Below are positions 16,285-25,407 of a DNA stretch of 64,000 bases, piece by piece. A program made the position numbers and the translations under genes. Position 1 is the stretch's first letter. Every line of letters begins with the position of its first letter. The notes under the pieces were generated by a model that was not told where the DNA came from, did no database searches, and worked only from the letters and a program-made list of their open reading frames with translations. Source of the DNA: JACAEY01 sp049700155 (lineage in GTDB: Bacteria > Nitrospirota > Thermodesulfovibrionia > Thermodesulfovibrionales > SM23-35); assembly GCA_049700155.1 (NCBI GenBank), contig JBNAVX010000020.1:15544-79543 (forward strand). Reading direction: 5' to 3'.

Positions 16285-17151
16285 ATGATGGACACCCTGA
16301 AGGAAATAGAAGTTAATCTCGAGACTGAAGTCCGATTCCTTTCAGAAGAGATAGGACCAAGAAGTTATAGAGATTTAAGACAGCTTAACAAGGCAGCAGA
16401 CCATATAGAAGAAAGAATGATGTCAATCGGTTGTAAAGTTAATAGACAAACCTTTAAATACATGGGAAATTCATATCACAATATAATCGGGGAGTTGAAA
16501 GGCAAAAGAGACTCAGAAATCATTGTTTTAGGAGCTCATTATGACACTGTTCCGTATACCCCAGGTGCTGATGACAATGCAAGTGGTATCGCAGGACTTC
16601 TTGAACTTGCAAGACTTTGCATGATAGAAACACCTTCAAAGACCATATACTTTGTTGCATTCACCCTTGAAGAGCCACCCTTATTTAAAACAAAGCATAT
16701 GGGTAGTTATATCTATGCTGAAAGTTTATGGAAAAGAAATATAAAGATAGAAGGGATGATATCATTAGAGATGATAGGATATTATTGTGATAAAAAGGGG
16801 TGTCAATATTATCCTCTACATTTCTTCAAATGGTTCTATCCAGAAAAAGGAGATTTTATAGCCTTTGTAGGAAATTTATCTTCAAAAGTATTTACAAAGA
16901 AGATAAAAAATGCATTTCAAATGTCCTGTAACTTGCCAGTGGAATCTCTTAACACTATCTCTCTTATTCCAGGAGTAGATTTCTCTGACCATTCTTCATT
17001 CTGGGACTTCGGTTATCCAGCTTTCATGATAACAGATACTGCTTTTTACAGAAATCCTCATTACCATACTCCGGGAGACGAAGCAGATACCCTCAATTTT
17101 AAAAAGATGGCACTACTCATATATGGACTTAAATCTGCCATTACTCTTTAA
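16285..17151 (+). CDS. M28-family zinc aminopeptidase-like protein
   Basis: This 288-residue protein matches the M28 peptidase domain: GAHYDTVPYTPGADDNASG provides a zinc His and the bridging Asp, TLEEPP the catalytic and metal Glu, and HYHTPGDEADTL a C-terminal zinc His. There is no signal peptide, so it is probably cytoplasmic. Substrate is unknown. An AAAGG ribosome-binding site lies 7-8 nt before the ATG. Its 3' end overlaps the murA 3' end by 11 nt on the other strand. Confidence 0.85.
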   Translation: MMDTLKEIEVNLETEVRFLSEEIGPRSYRDLRQLNKAADHIEERMMSIGCKVNRQTFKYMGNSYHNIIGELKGKRDSEIIVLGAHYDTVPYTPGADDNASGIAGLLELARLCMIETPSKTIYFVAFTLEEPPLFKTKHMGSYIYAESLWKRNIKIEGMISLEMIGYYCDKKGCQYYPLHFFKWFYPEKGDFIAFVGNLSSKVFTKKIKNAFQMSCNLPVESLNTISLIPGVDFSDHSSFWDFGYPAFMITDTAFYRNPHYHTPGDEADTLNFKKMALLIYGLKSAITL

Positions 17152-18394
17152 TCTTCTTAATATTAGCTCCGAGTCTTAATAACTTCTCTTCTATCTTTTC
17201 ATATCCTCTTTCAAGATGATAAATCCTGTGGATGACAGTTTCACCCTTAGCAGCAAGTGCTGCTACAATCAGTGAAGCACTTGCCCTTAAATCTGTAGCC
17301 ATTAAAGGAGCTCCCTTCAATCTCGAAACACCCCTAACTGTAGCAGTGCTTCCTTCTACTGTAATGTCAGCACCCATCCTTCTGAGTTCTGCTACATGCA
17401 TGAATCTATTTTCAAATATTGTTTCCCTGATCATGCTCGTACCTTCTGCAATACTCATTAAAGCCATAAACTGAGCCTGCATATCAGTCGGAAAACCTGG
17501 ATAAGGCATTGTCTTTATATCCGTAGATCTTGGTCTTGAAGGACCTACTACCCTTATCCCATCAGCTTTTTGTTCAAAGACAAGTCCTGCTTCTTTTAGC
17601 TTTATAATAGGTGCATCAAGATGTTCAACCCTGCATCCCTTGATAAGTATATCACCTTCAGTAATACCTGCAAATGTCATAAAGGTCCCAGCCTCAATTC
17701 TATCAGGTATTACAGAATAGTCCATGGGTTTCAGCCCTTCTACTCCTTCTATTTCTATAACACTACTTCCCGCACCTTTTATCTTTGCTCCCATGGAGAT
17801 AAGTGCATTTGCAAGATCTACCACCTCCGGTTCCCTTGCTGCATTTTCAATCAGTGTTGTGCCTTTCGCAAAAGTTGCAGCCATCATAAGGTTTTCAGTG
17901 CCTGTAACAGTAGGAATATCAAAATAAATTGATGTCCCTTTCAACTTTTTTGCATTCGCAATAACATATCCAGATTCAAGTTCTATTTTAGCACCCATCT
18001 TTTCAAGCCCCATAAGATGTAAGTTGATCGGTCTTGCACCAATTGCACATCCACCCGGAAGAGAAACCTTTGCCTTTCCAAATTTAGCAAGCAAAGGTCC
18101 TAACACAAGAACAGACGCACGCATTGTTCTTACAAGTTCATAAGGTGCCTCAAATATCCTGACCTTTTCTGTATTGATTATAGCTTTATTGTCTTCATGC
18201 AAAAACTCTGCACCAAGATATCTGAGTAGCTGACCCATTGTAAATACATCTTTTAAGGCTGGAATTCTTCCTATCACGCTGGTCCCAGTTGAAAGGAGAG
18301 AAGCAGTTATTATAGGCAGGGCAGCATTCTTGGCACCGCTTATCTCAACCTCACCTTTAAGTCTTTTTCCACCACGAATAACTAATTTGTTCAA
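17141..18394 (-). CDS. murA: UDP-N-acetylglucosamine 1-carboxyvinyltransferase
   Basis: This 417-residue protein is MurA, which adds enolpyruvate from PEP to UDP-GlcNAc, the first committed step of peptidoglycan synthesis. The active-site Cys is C116 in LPGGCAIGARP, so it is the fosfomycin-sensitive Cys type; GGKRLKGEVEISGAKNAALP at the start and LRASASLIVAALAAKGET near the end complete the match. The start is a TTG; the nearest ribosome-binding site (AAAGGA) is about 17 nt away, so initiation may be weak or the start mis-set. Confidence 0.96.
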   Translation of the reverse strand: MNKLVIRGGKRLKGEVEISGAKNAALPIITASLLSTGTSVIGRIPALKDVFTMGQLLRYLGAEFLHEDNKAIINTEKVRIFEAPYELVRTMRASVLVLGPLLAKFGKAKVSLPGGCAIGARPINLHLMGLEKMGAKIELESGYVIANAKKLKGTSIYFDIPTVTGTENLMMAATFAKGTTLIENAAREPEVVDLANALISMGAKIKGAGSSVIEIEGVEGLKPMDYSVIPDRIEAGTFMTFAGITEGDILIKGCRVEHLDAPIIKLKEAGLVFEQKADGIRVVGPSRPRSTDIKTMPYPGFPTDMQAQFMALMSIAEGTSMIRETIFENRFMHVAELRRMGADITVEGSTATVRGVSRLKGAPLMATDLRASASLIVAALAAKGETVIHRIYHLERGYEKIEEKLLRLGANIKKIKE

Positions 18395-18484
18395 TGTGCT
18401 TTTTTTATTATCCTTTAGATTTTTATTATTCTACAGAGAATCCTGATAAAAAGAAAGGTAAGTAAAAAATTATCAAAATCAAAC

Positions 18485-18512
18485 TTGACACCTTACAAAT
18501 ATTTTTTATAAA
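18485..18512 (+). promoter_or_regulatory. Sigma70-type promoter before the PsiE-like gene
   Basis: TTGACA (18485-18490) and TATAAA (18507-18512) are separated by 16 nt, a near-consensus promoter. Transcription would start near 18519, about 55 nt before the ATG at 18573 and 155 nt before the in-frame ATG of the PsiE-like gene. Confidence 0.6.
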
Positions 18513-18673
18513 TAAAATTTAGCACCCTATTAATAGAGGCTAATAATCTTTATTTAAAAGTATACTAACGCTATGCAAGAAATATCAAAAAATCTGAAGA
18601 AAAAACACCTCGCAAAGAAGTAGAATTCTACTTCTGGATCCATCGTGCCTTCCGAAGATATGTAGAGATAACT

Positions 18674-19090
18674 ATGGATATGATTATGATGGGTCTTGTT
18701 ATTGTATCTTTTATTCTCATTGCAAAAACAATTTATTTATTAGGTCTATCTGTTTACGATCAGACAAATATCGCTCATGTTATTTCTGAAATTATGTTTA
18801 TATTTATTCTTACTGATACAGTCAGACTGCTTATTGTTTATCTTGAATCTCATAGAGTAGCACTTGATGTAATGGTTGAAATAGCCATAGTGGTTGTTAT
18901 CAGAGAGATAATATTAACAGGGTTCCTCCATATACAACCAATAATGATAATTGTAGCATGTATTTTTATATTATCTCTTGGGGCATTACTAAGATTTGGG
19001 GGAATCAGACCAACGGGCGAAGAAGTCTTCAGTGTGCATAAGCCATTTTTTGGTTCTTTTTTAAGAAAAAAGGAAGAGAAAAAGGGTTAA
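18674..19090 (+). CDS. PsiE-like inner-membrane protein (possible 5' frameshift)
   Basis: The protein has four hydrophobic segments and the PsiE-family stretch VYLESHRVALDVMVEIAIVV followed by REIIL. PsiE is a small membrane protein of unknown role linked to phosphate starvation in E. coli. The frame stays open upstream of this ATG back to 18565 and encodes family-like residues (EVEFYFWIHRAFRRYVEI) but contains no start codon. An ATG at 18573 lies in another frame; a -1 shift in the A6 run at 18600-18605 would join it to this gene. It may be intact from 18674 or a frameshifted longer gene. It interlocks stop codons with the convergent hydrolase gene. Confidence 0.7.
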   Translation: MDMIMMGLVIVSFILIAKTIYLLGLSVYDQTNIAHVISEIMFIFILTDTVRLLIVYLESHRVALDVMVEIAIVVVIREIILTGFLHIQPIMIIVACIFILSLGALLRFGGIRPTGEEVFSVHKPFFGSFLRKKEEKKG

Positions 19091-19854
19091 ACTATTATCA
19101 CTTGCCCGCCTTTCAACATGCTCAGGTTCTTGATTTTAAGCAATCTTAATTCTTTCCTGATTATTTTTGAATATTGAGGCTTGGGATGTGTAATATATAT
19201 TTTATGGGGCATCTTTGCCATCTTTTTGAGTTCATCTTCCATAAGTTGAGCCGTGAGATGCCCAGTATTTATTGCAATCTCTTTCATGCTATTAGGGAAG
19301 GAAACCTCAATAATAAGACAATGTATCTGAATATCTCCTATACTCTTCCATGTAACATCAGTAGGACCAGTGTCACCTGAATAAAAAAATCTCCTCTGAT
19401 TTCTGTCCTCTACCAGATATCCAACAGCAGGCACAGTATGATTAACTTCATAAGGAGTAACTGTATAACCATCAAGTTTTAATACCTTGCCAGGTTTAAT
19501 AGCCATGAAATTCAAAATTGAACTCTCAGGGTCAGGAAGTATTGTAAAATCAGGCCAGATATCACTATTGAAAAGATTTCTTTTTATAGTCCTGAGGACT
19601 GGAGGGATACTTATAATACATACCCTGTGTATTCTATTATTTACAATGATATTGTCTGCAAGAAAGGGAATACCTTTTATATGGTCAAGATGTGCATGCG
19701 TAATAAAGATATTTTTAATCTTGAGCTGTGATTTTTCATCAAGTACATTTGTAAGACTGCCTGCATCGAACAGTATTTCATCATCAAGTAAAAATCCAGG
19801 ATGTGAATAACCAGGAAATTCAGCTCCATAACAACCAAGAACCTTTATCTTCAT
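19087..19854 (-). CDS. Metallo-beta-lactamase-fold hydrolase (possible class II cyclic-nucleotide phosphodiesterase)
   Basis: This 255-residue protein has the MBL metal motif THAHLDHIKGIP, plus FYSGDTGPTDV (Asp ligand), a GHLTAQ His and YITHPKP. The THxHLDHxxG form and overall layout resemble class II 3',5'-cyclic nucleotide phosphodiesterases and RNase Z-like enzymes; cAMP hydrolysis is a guess from motif style. An AGGAG ribosome-binding site supports the ATG. The stop codon interlocks with that of the convergent PsiE-like gene (shared TTAA). Confidence 0.75.
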   Translation of the reverse strand: MKIKVLGCYGAEFPGYSHPGFLLDDEILFDAGSLTNVLDEKSQLKIKNIFITHAHLDHIKGIPFLADNIIVNNRIHRVCIISIPPVLRTIKRNLFNSDIWPDFTILPDPESSILNFMAIKPGKVLKLDGYTVTPYEVNHTVPAVGYLVEDRNQRRFFYSGDTGPTDVTWKSIGDIQIHCLIIEVSFPNSMKEIAINTGHLTAQLMEDELKKMAKMPHKIYITHPKPQYSKIIRKELRLLKIKNLSMLKGGQVIIV

Positions 19855-19963
19855 TTAGACTCCTAAAAACAAAAATAAGTTTTAATAAAAGAAATTATAA
19901 CTAAGAGAGGTGTAAATATAAAGGATAAATTTCCTTAAATAATACTTTTTACGTATCAATTCA

Positions 19964-19992
19964 TTGACAGTCATGATATTTTCTGTTATTTT
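19964..19992 (+). promoter_or_regulatory. Promoter of the beta-barrel protein gene (leaderless)
   Basis: TTGACA (19964-19969), a 17-nt spacer and TATTTT (19987-19992) are followed 7 nt later by the ATG at 20000. No ribosome-binding site is present, so transcription and translation probably start at the same base. Confidence 0.6.
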
Positions 19993-19999
19993 TTAATAG

Positions 20000-20785
20000 A
20001 TGAAAAAAAATCTTCTTCCCTTTATTTTGATATTTTTTTCTATCAGCACAAATGTTAATGCCTTTGACCTAACTGGGTTACAACCTGTTGCTCCTTATGG
20101 TGTATTTTCCACATTTAGTGCTGAGAGCCTCCCGAAAGGAAAAGCAGCTTTCTCAACTGATGCCGAGATATTATTAGACCCTGATTACTACAGGTTCTTA
20201 ATCAAGTCAGCTTATGGAATTACAGATAACCTTGAAATTGATATTACTGTACCATATGTGCATAAATGGACTGACACAATAGATGGTTTTGAAGACTCTG
20301 CGATAGGTTTAAAACACAGAATACTTGATGAAGATAGCTTTGGATTATCAGTTGCATACATTCTGAATGCTTCTATCCCATCAGGTCGTGACGAATTCAG
20401 CACAGACGGGCGTTTTGGTGGAGGAATCATCTTCACAAAAAGGTTAGGACCAGTAAAGGGACATGTAAATTTTTTTTATGAAATTCCTGGTAAAGGTTCC
20501 TTTGATGAAGAATTAATTTTCGGAGCTGGTCTGGATTTTTCTGCATCACATAATGTTAAGATACTGGCAGAATTATATTCTAAAAAAAGTCACTACTCTG
20601 AAAAATTTGATTCTCTGGAAGGAAGGTTTGGTTACAGGATAAAAGCTACTGATATACTGTATACTACCCTTGGTGCAGGCTTTAATTTTAAAGACAATGG
20701 ACCTGATTTTAGGATAATTTTTTCTCTGACTTTTCTATATCCATATGAAAAACGAGTAATTAAGAAGATATATGAAGAGGAGTAA
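20000..20785 (+). CDS. Outer-membrane beta-barrel protein, MetA-pathway/transporter-like
   Basis: This 261-residue protein begins with a signal peptide (MKKNLLPFILIFFSISTNVNA, cleavage after NVNA) and continues with alternating aromatic and polar strands (LEIDITVPYVHKW, AIGLKHRIL, GFNFKDNGPDFRIIFSLTF), ending near an aromatic strand. This is the pattern of the small 12-strand barrel family annotated as phenol-degradation MetA or transporter. Function is unknown. It lies 11 nt upstream of tatB and is probably co-transcribed with it. Confidence 0.65.
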   Translation: MKKNLLPFILIFFSISTNVNAFDLTGLQPVAPYGVFSTFSAESLPKGKAAFSTDAEILLDPDYYRFLIKSAYGITDNLEIDITVPYVHKWTDTIDGFEDSAIGLKHRILDEDSFGLSVAYILNASIPSGRDEFSTDGRFGGGIIFTKRLGPVKGHVNFFYEIPGKGSFDEELIFGAGLDFSASHNVKILAELYSKKSHYSEKFDSLEGRFGYRIKATDILYTTLGAGFNFKDNGPDFRIIFSLTFLYPYEKRVIKKIYEEE

Positions 20786-20796
20786 TAATATAAGAA

Positions 20797-21252
20797 ATGT
20801 TTGATATCGGGATGCAGGAGCTAATAGTAATTTTTATAGTGATACTCCTTGTTTTTGGTCCCAAAAGGGCACCAGAACTTGGCAGAGCTGTTGGTAAAGC
20901 CCTCGCTGAATTGAAAAAATCTTTTTATGATGTAAAAAAACAGGTAGAGACAGAATTTAAAGAGTCCACTTCTGATATTCAGGAGGCAACAAAATCTCTT
21001 GAAGACTTGAAAAAGAAATTTGAGTCAACTGTCAGAGAAACAGTCGGAGTGAATACCATACAACAGCCTATAAAAGAGATAATTGAAGAGACTGATGAAA
21101 CTGAAGAAGAAGATTTAGAGGAGGAAGAGGAGGAAGAAGAGGAGGAGATCAAATCAGAGAAAGAAGAATTAGAAAAAGATGTAACAAAACAGGAGAAAGA
21201 TATACAGGACGAAAAAATTCAAAAGGAAAAGGGCTTAGATGAAAGATATTAA
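20797..21252 (+). CDS. tatB: Sec-independent protein translocase TatB/TatA
   Basis: The 151-residue protein has the N-terminal membrane helix, the hinge FGPKRAPELGRAVGKAL and an amphipathic helix of the TatA/B family. The start MFDIGMQELIVIFIVILLVFG carries the Glu typical of TatB. The C-terminal half is strongly acidic, with a run of about ten Glu near residue 110, longer and more charged than usual. It overlaps tatC by 14 nt. No separate tatA is visible, so this protein may serve both roles. Confidence 0.88.
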   Translation: MFDIGMQELIVIFIVILLVFGPKRAPELGRAVGKALAELKKSFYDVKKQVETEFKESTSDIQEATKSLEDLKKKFESTVRETVGVNTIQQPIKEIIEETDETEEEDLEEEEEEEEEEIKSEKEELEKDVTKQEKDIQDEKIQKEKGLDERY

Positions 21253-22018
21253 GATGCCTCTAACAGAACACCTTTCTGAGCTAAGAAAAAGGATTATCAT
21301 ATGTCTTGTCTCCCTTTTAATAGGATTTGTGGCTTCTTTTGCCTATTCTGAGGTTCTGTTCCGATTTTTAACGATTCCCATTAGATATAATATTTCATTC
21401 AGTCTCAATTCACCTTTTATATCATTAATAGAGAAAAAAATAAAAAATAATCCGCCTCTTGTTTTTCTGGCACCCACAGAAGCATTCTGGATGCATATCA
21501 AGATATCAATGATTTCGGCACTGGTAATATCTCTGCCTGTAATTTTTTCACAGTTATGGAAGTTTGTGTCTCCTGGACTCTTACATAAAGAGAAAAAGTA
21601 TGTTGTTCCTTTCGTTATTATTACAACCACTTTCTTTTTAATAGGCGCTGCGTATTGTTTTTTTTTAGTCCTGCCTTTTGCATTGGGTTTTCTACTCACG
21701 TATAAGACTGAATCAATGACACCAATGCTTTCAGTAGGTAATTATATTGACTTCTGTCTAAAATTTATCCTTGCTTTTGGTGCAATTTTTGAACTTCCTA
21801 TAGCTATCATTTTCTTTACCCGCATGGGTCTTGTAACACCACAGACCCTTGCAAAGCACAGAAAATATGCTATCATACTGGCATTCATAGTGGCTGCTTT
21901 TCTAACACCGACACCTGATGCATTCAATCAGACTTTGATGGCTGTCCCGATGATAATACTATATGAGCTGGGTGTGCTTGTCTCAAGAATATTTGCCAAA
22001 AGAAAGGTAGTCACCTGA
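21239..22018 (+). CDS. tatC: Sec-independent protein translocase TatC
   Basis: This 259-residue protein has six membrane segments and the TatC signatures PLTEHLSELRKRI at the N-terminus and GLVTPQTLAKHRKYAI plus FLTPTPDAFNQ near the end. TatC recognises twin-arginine signal peptides and builds the translocase with the protein encoded upstream. An insertion after the first helix (SLIEKKIKNNPPLVFLAPTE) falls in the periplasmic loop. Its stop overlaps the next start by one base. Confidence 0.96.
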   Translation: MKDIKMPLTEHLSELRKRIIICLVSLLIGFVASFAYSEVLFRFLTIPIRYNISFSLNSPFISLIEKKIKNNPPLVFLAPTEAFWMHIKISMISALVISLPVIFSQLWKFVSPGLLHKEKKYVVPFVIITTTFFLIGAAYCFFLVLPFALGFLLTYKTESMTPMLSVGNYIDFCLKFILAFGAIFELPIAIIFFTRMGLVTPQTLAKHRKYAIILAFIVAAFLTPTPDAFNQTLMAVPMIILYELGVLVSRIFAKRKVVT

Positions 22019-22296
22019 TGCCTACTATAAGAGGAAAAAGTCTAAAAGCAATTTCATATGATATATCAGAAGGGTATCTTACAGTAAATCCTATCTTTCT
22101 GAAATCTCTCGATGATGAATCACTCAAAGCCCTTTACCAGGAAATCGCCAAAGTACAGGCAGAAATAAGGGCAGAAAAGTTTCCTTATAGTGACACTCAG
22201 TTAATAAGGATTAGAAATATGAGACTTCAGAGGCTCCACCAATCATTAATGGTCATCAAAAACTTTGCAAGAGAGAGAAAGATAATGCTCATATAA
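22018..22296 (+). CDS. Conserved-looking small protein, unknown function
   Basis: This 92-residue protein has no recognised domain. It is basic and mostly helical in the second half (LKALYQEIAKVQAEIRAEKF; NMRLQRLHQSLMVIKNFARE). Its ATG overlaps the tatC stop (TGATG), which argues for translational coupling and a real gene. No signal or membrane segment is seen. Any role in protein export is only suggested by position. Confidence 0.6.
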   Translation: MPTIRGKSLKAISYDISEGYLTVNPIFLKSLDDESLKALYQEIAKVQAEIRAEKFPYSDTQLIRIRNMRLQRLHQSLMVIKNFARERKIMLI

Positions 22297-22298
22297 CA

Positions 22299-22327
22299 TT
22301 GACACTTAAAGGTTGATGTGATAGTTT
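22299..22327 (+). promoter_or_regulatory. Promoter of the HEAT / HD-GYP / radical SAM operon (leaderless)
   Basis: TTGACA (22299-22304), a 17-nt spacer and a poor -10 TAGTTT (22322-22327) are followed 7 nt later by the ATG at 22335. The -35 is perfect and the spacing matches the other leaderless promoters in this window. Confidence 0.5.
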
Positions 22328-22334
22328 TAAAAAT

Positions 22335-23990
22335 ATGGAGCAGACTGAAGATATAAGTTTAGTAAAAGATATACTCCAGACCATTATCAAAGCAAGAAAA
22401 ACCCTCAGGATGTATCCTACAAATAATCCCATATATATAAAGACACTTGAAGAAACATATAACAAATTCAAGGAATTCTTCGAATACAGAGATGATCTCT
22501 CATTCAGGATAGGACAAAACAGCATCTATTTTGATTCAGAAGAGATATACCATAAGGATGAAAAAGAAGATAATCTCGCGCTTTTTTTCTTTAAAGATGG
22601 TTTGAGAGAACTTACGTTCAAAAAAGGGTTATCACAGGAAGAACTGGAAGAGTTTTTTAAGATTATCACGCTGGATTATGAAAGAGAGGTTGAAGATGAA
22701 GATATAGTTACTCTCTTATGGCAAAGGGATTTTCAGAACATCATATATATTGTTGATGACACAGTTCTACTTGATATAGAAGGAGAAGATTATGAATTAA
22801 AGGCAGTTAGTGAGGCAAAACAGACTGTATCAGACATTGAAGGACTAATGAAAGCTTATAATGAAGAGTTCAAAGAAGAAGATGTCAAGGAAGTTCCAAT
22901 CATATCTTTTACTGATAAAGACTTAAAGACCCTGATGAAAGAGCTTGAAACTGATTCATTGAGTAAGATAGATAAATTGTCTGACATCCTTTTTGAAATG
23001 CTTTATCAGTCTGAAGAACTCGGGGGTATACTTGAGGACGTATTCAGATTTTTAAAAGATACCATAAAATTTTCTATAAGTCAGGGGGATTTCAAGGCAG
23101 TTATTAAATTAATAAACAGAGCTAAAGATTTTATAGAGGAACCCTACTCAACAGAAGATACAAAAAGATATCTAAAATTGCTTCTTTTATATCCTTCAAG
23201 TGAAGAGATCATAAATCTTCTGGGTGAGGTTCTGGACAGTCCTATCAGGATTGACGATGAAGACTTTAAAGAATTTATCAAGCTTCTTGATAAAAAGGCT
23301 ATCTCACCTCTCATTAATGTGCTCGGTGAACTAAAAACATTCCGTGTTAGAGAAAAGGTTATTGATGCATTGATATTCCTTGGAAAACAAGATATCAAGA
23401 CACTTGCCATGAATATCAATGATCCAAGATGGTATGTTGTCAGAAGTATCATTAGTATTATCAGAAAAATAGGAGATAGAAAGGCAAATGAATATCTCTT
23501 AAAGAATATCCGACACAGTGATGTAAGGGTAAGAAAGGAGATAATCAAAGGCATCAGTGAGCTTGGGGGTGAAGAATCTTTACCACATCTAAAAGAGCGC
23601 CTTGATGATGTAGACGCAGGTGTTAGAATAGAAGCTGTAAGGGCGATCGGTAATATAGGTTCTAAAAGGGCAAAAAATATTATTCTTGAGAAGATTTCTG
23701 ATAAGAGTTTTAAAGAAAGAGACTTTGAAGAAAAAAAAGAATTTTATCGGGTTTTAGCAAAGTGGAATAACGATCCTGAAATCTTTGACTTTCTAACAAA
23801 GATATTAAAAAAGGGTTCTTTTCTCTGGTGGACAAAAAACTATGAAGAGAAGGCTTGTGCATCATTATGCCTTGGTCTTATAGGTAATAAAGAAGCCTTA
23901 CCTCTCCTTTACAAACAGACAGGTTCTGGAAATAAATTACTTGATGAAGTAACTCAAACAGCAATTAAAAGGATAGAACGTGGTTCGTGA
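22335..23990 (+). CDS. HEAT-repeat protein with an N-terminal sensory-like domain
   Basis: This 551-residue protein has an N-terminal module of about 150 residues (TLRMYPTNNPIYIKTLEETY, then LSFRIGQNSIYFDSEEI and KDGLRELTFKKGLSQEEL), an acidic linker, and a C-terminal array of HEAT/PBS-lyase-type repeats (about 330-545; for example DVRVRKEIIKGISELGGEES and DVDAGVRIEAVRAIGNIGSK). The repeats make a protein-binding solenoid. The N-terminal module resembles that of the HD-GYP protein encoded next, with which it overlaps by 11 nt, so the two probably work as a pair. Confidence 0.8.
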   Translation: MEQTEDISLVKDILQTIIKARKTLRMYPTNNPIYIKTLEETYNKFKEFFEYRDDLSFRIGQNSIYFDSEEIYHKDEKEDNLALFFFKDGLRELTFKKGLSQEELEEFFKIITLDYEREVEDEDIVTLLWQRDFQNIIYIVDDTVLLDIEGEDYELKAVSEAKQTVSDIEGLMKAYNEEFKEEDVKEVPIISFTDKDLKTLMKELETDSLSKIDKLSDILFEMLYQSEELGGILEDVFRFLKDTIKFSISQGDFKAVIKLINRAKDFIEEPYSTEDTKRYLKLLLLYPSSEEIINLLGEVLDSPIRIDDEDFKEFIKLLDKKAISPLINVLGELKTFRVREKVIDALIFLGKQDIKTLAMNINDPRWYVVRSIISIIRKIGDRKANEYLLKNIRHSDVRVRKEIIKGISELGGEESLPHLKERLDDVDAGVRIEAVRAIGNIGSKRAKNIILEKISDKSFKERDFEEKKEFYRVLAKWNNDPEIFDFLTKILKKGSFLWWTKNYEEKACASLCLGLIGNKEALPLLYKQTGSGNKLLDEVTQTAIKRIERGS

Positions 23991-25407
23991 AGACAATAAA
24001 GAAATCCAAAAAATATCGGCAGAGATAATTAATCAGACGTCTATTATTTTGAAGACTGCGCTTATTCATGAATCAACTAATATTGCTGTTAAAACAGCTG
24101 TGGAAAAATTAATATCTTTACTGAATCCACTAATTGAATCAGAAAAAAGTGTCACTCTTGAACTTATTGGGGAGTTTTTTTATGTGAACAATACAAGGGT
24201 GCGTTATGCACTTGAATACCTTTTAAACTTTGATTTTCTTACCAAGGAATTCAGAAAAAGAGGTCTTGGAAGTGTCATCTTTAATAACCAGATCAGCCCT
24301 GAAGATATTCAAATATTCATTAAGGCATTCATAGCATCAGGGCTTTCAGAAGAACCATATGAAAAGATGCTTGAAATGATGGATAATTCTCGAAATATTC
24401 ACATAGATAGGTTGAAAAAAATTATAGAAGATAGATTAAAAAGGATTGGAGAAGGTGAAGACGTTGATACAAGAAGAATTATTAAAAAAACATATTTTAA
24501 TGCTGTTTCATTTACAAAAGGTGTGATGAAGAAGATCCGCTCAGGTGAAAGGGCAGATATGAAAAAGGCAAAAAGGATAGTTGAATCAATGGTTGATCAA
24601 TTACTTGAAGACGAACATCTTCTTCTCAGCCTTACAGCCCTCAAAGACTATGATGAATATACCTACCATCACATGGTCAATGTTAGTGTGCTTTCGATGG
24701 CACTCGGCTTGAGACTTGGGCTAAATAGAATGGCTCTAACAGAATTGGGTCTTTCAGCATTATTCCATGATATTGGAAAAATCCAGATTCCTAATGAAGT
24801 ATTGAACAAGCCTACAAGTTTCACTGATGACGAATGGAAGATGATTAAAAAACATCCTATATGGGGCGTGAAAGCAATTCTTGGTTTTGGACGTTTTGGA
24901 AGTACAACAATAAGGTCTGTTATCGTCTCTTTTGAACATCATATGAATTGTGATTTTTCAGGATATCCTCATGTAAAAAAATACTCTGAGCTTGACCTTT
25001 ATTCAAGAATAGTAGCACTTGCTGATCAGTATGATGCAATGACTTCATCAAGGGTTTATTCAAGGACTCCTATTCCTCCTGACAAGACTTTAAGTATCAT
25101 GATGGAACATGCTGGGACAAAGCTCGACCCACTGCTTTATAAGTTTTTCATTAATATGGTAGGGATTTACCCGATAGGTACAATAGTGATGTTAAACACA
25201 AGAGAAATAGGACTTGTTTATGAGAGCAATATGGCTTTTGCAGACAGACCGAAAGTTCTGATAGTCATTGATGACAAGGGCAAAAGTGTTCGGGGCCCAA
25301 TTGTTAACCTCTCTGAGAAAGATGAAAATGGTAAATATATTAGGTCTATCATGAAAACTCTGGATCCAGAAAAATATAAAATAAATCTCGCTGAGTATTT
25401 CTTGTAA
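23980..25407 (+). CDS. HD-GYP domain phosphodiesterase
   Basis: This 475-residue protein has an N-terminal module of about 130 residues followed by an HD-GYP domain: TYHHMVNVSVLSMALG, the HD pair in FHDIGKIQIP (H263, D264), HHMNCDFSGYP (GYP at 328-330) and ADQYDAMTS. HD-GYP enzymes hydrolyse cyclic di-GMP or related dinucleotides; all metal ligands appear present, so it is probably active. The GTG start overlaps the HEAT gene by 11 nt. A C-terminal tail of about 80 residues (GTIVMLNTREIGLVYESN) is the usual HD-GYP-associated beta extension. Confidence 0.9.
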   Translation: MVREDNKEIQKISAEIINQTSIILKTALIHESTNIAVKTAVEKLISLLNPLIESEKSVTLELIGEFFYVNNTRVRYALEYLLNFDFLTKEFRKRGLGSVIFNNQISPEDIQIFIKAFIASGLSEEPYEKMLEMMDNSRNIHIDRLKKIIEDRLKRIGEGEDVDTRRIIKKTYFNAVSFTKGVMKKIRSGERADMKKAKRIVESMVDQLLEDEHLLLSLTALKDYDEYTYHHMVNVSVLSMALGLRLGLNRMALTELGLSALFHDIGKIQIPNEVLNKPTSFTDDEWKMIKKHPIWGVKAILGFGRFGSTTIRSVIVSFEHHMNCDFSGYPHVKKYSELDLYSRIVALADQYDAMTSSRVYSRTPIPPDKTLSIMMEHAGTKLDPLLYKFFINMVGIYPIGTIVMLNTREIGLVYESNMAFADRPKVLIVIDDKGKSVRGPIVNLSEKDENGKYIRSIMKTLDPEKYKINLAEYFL

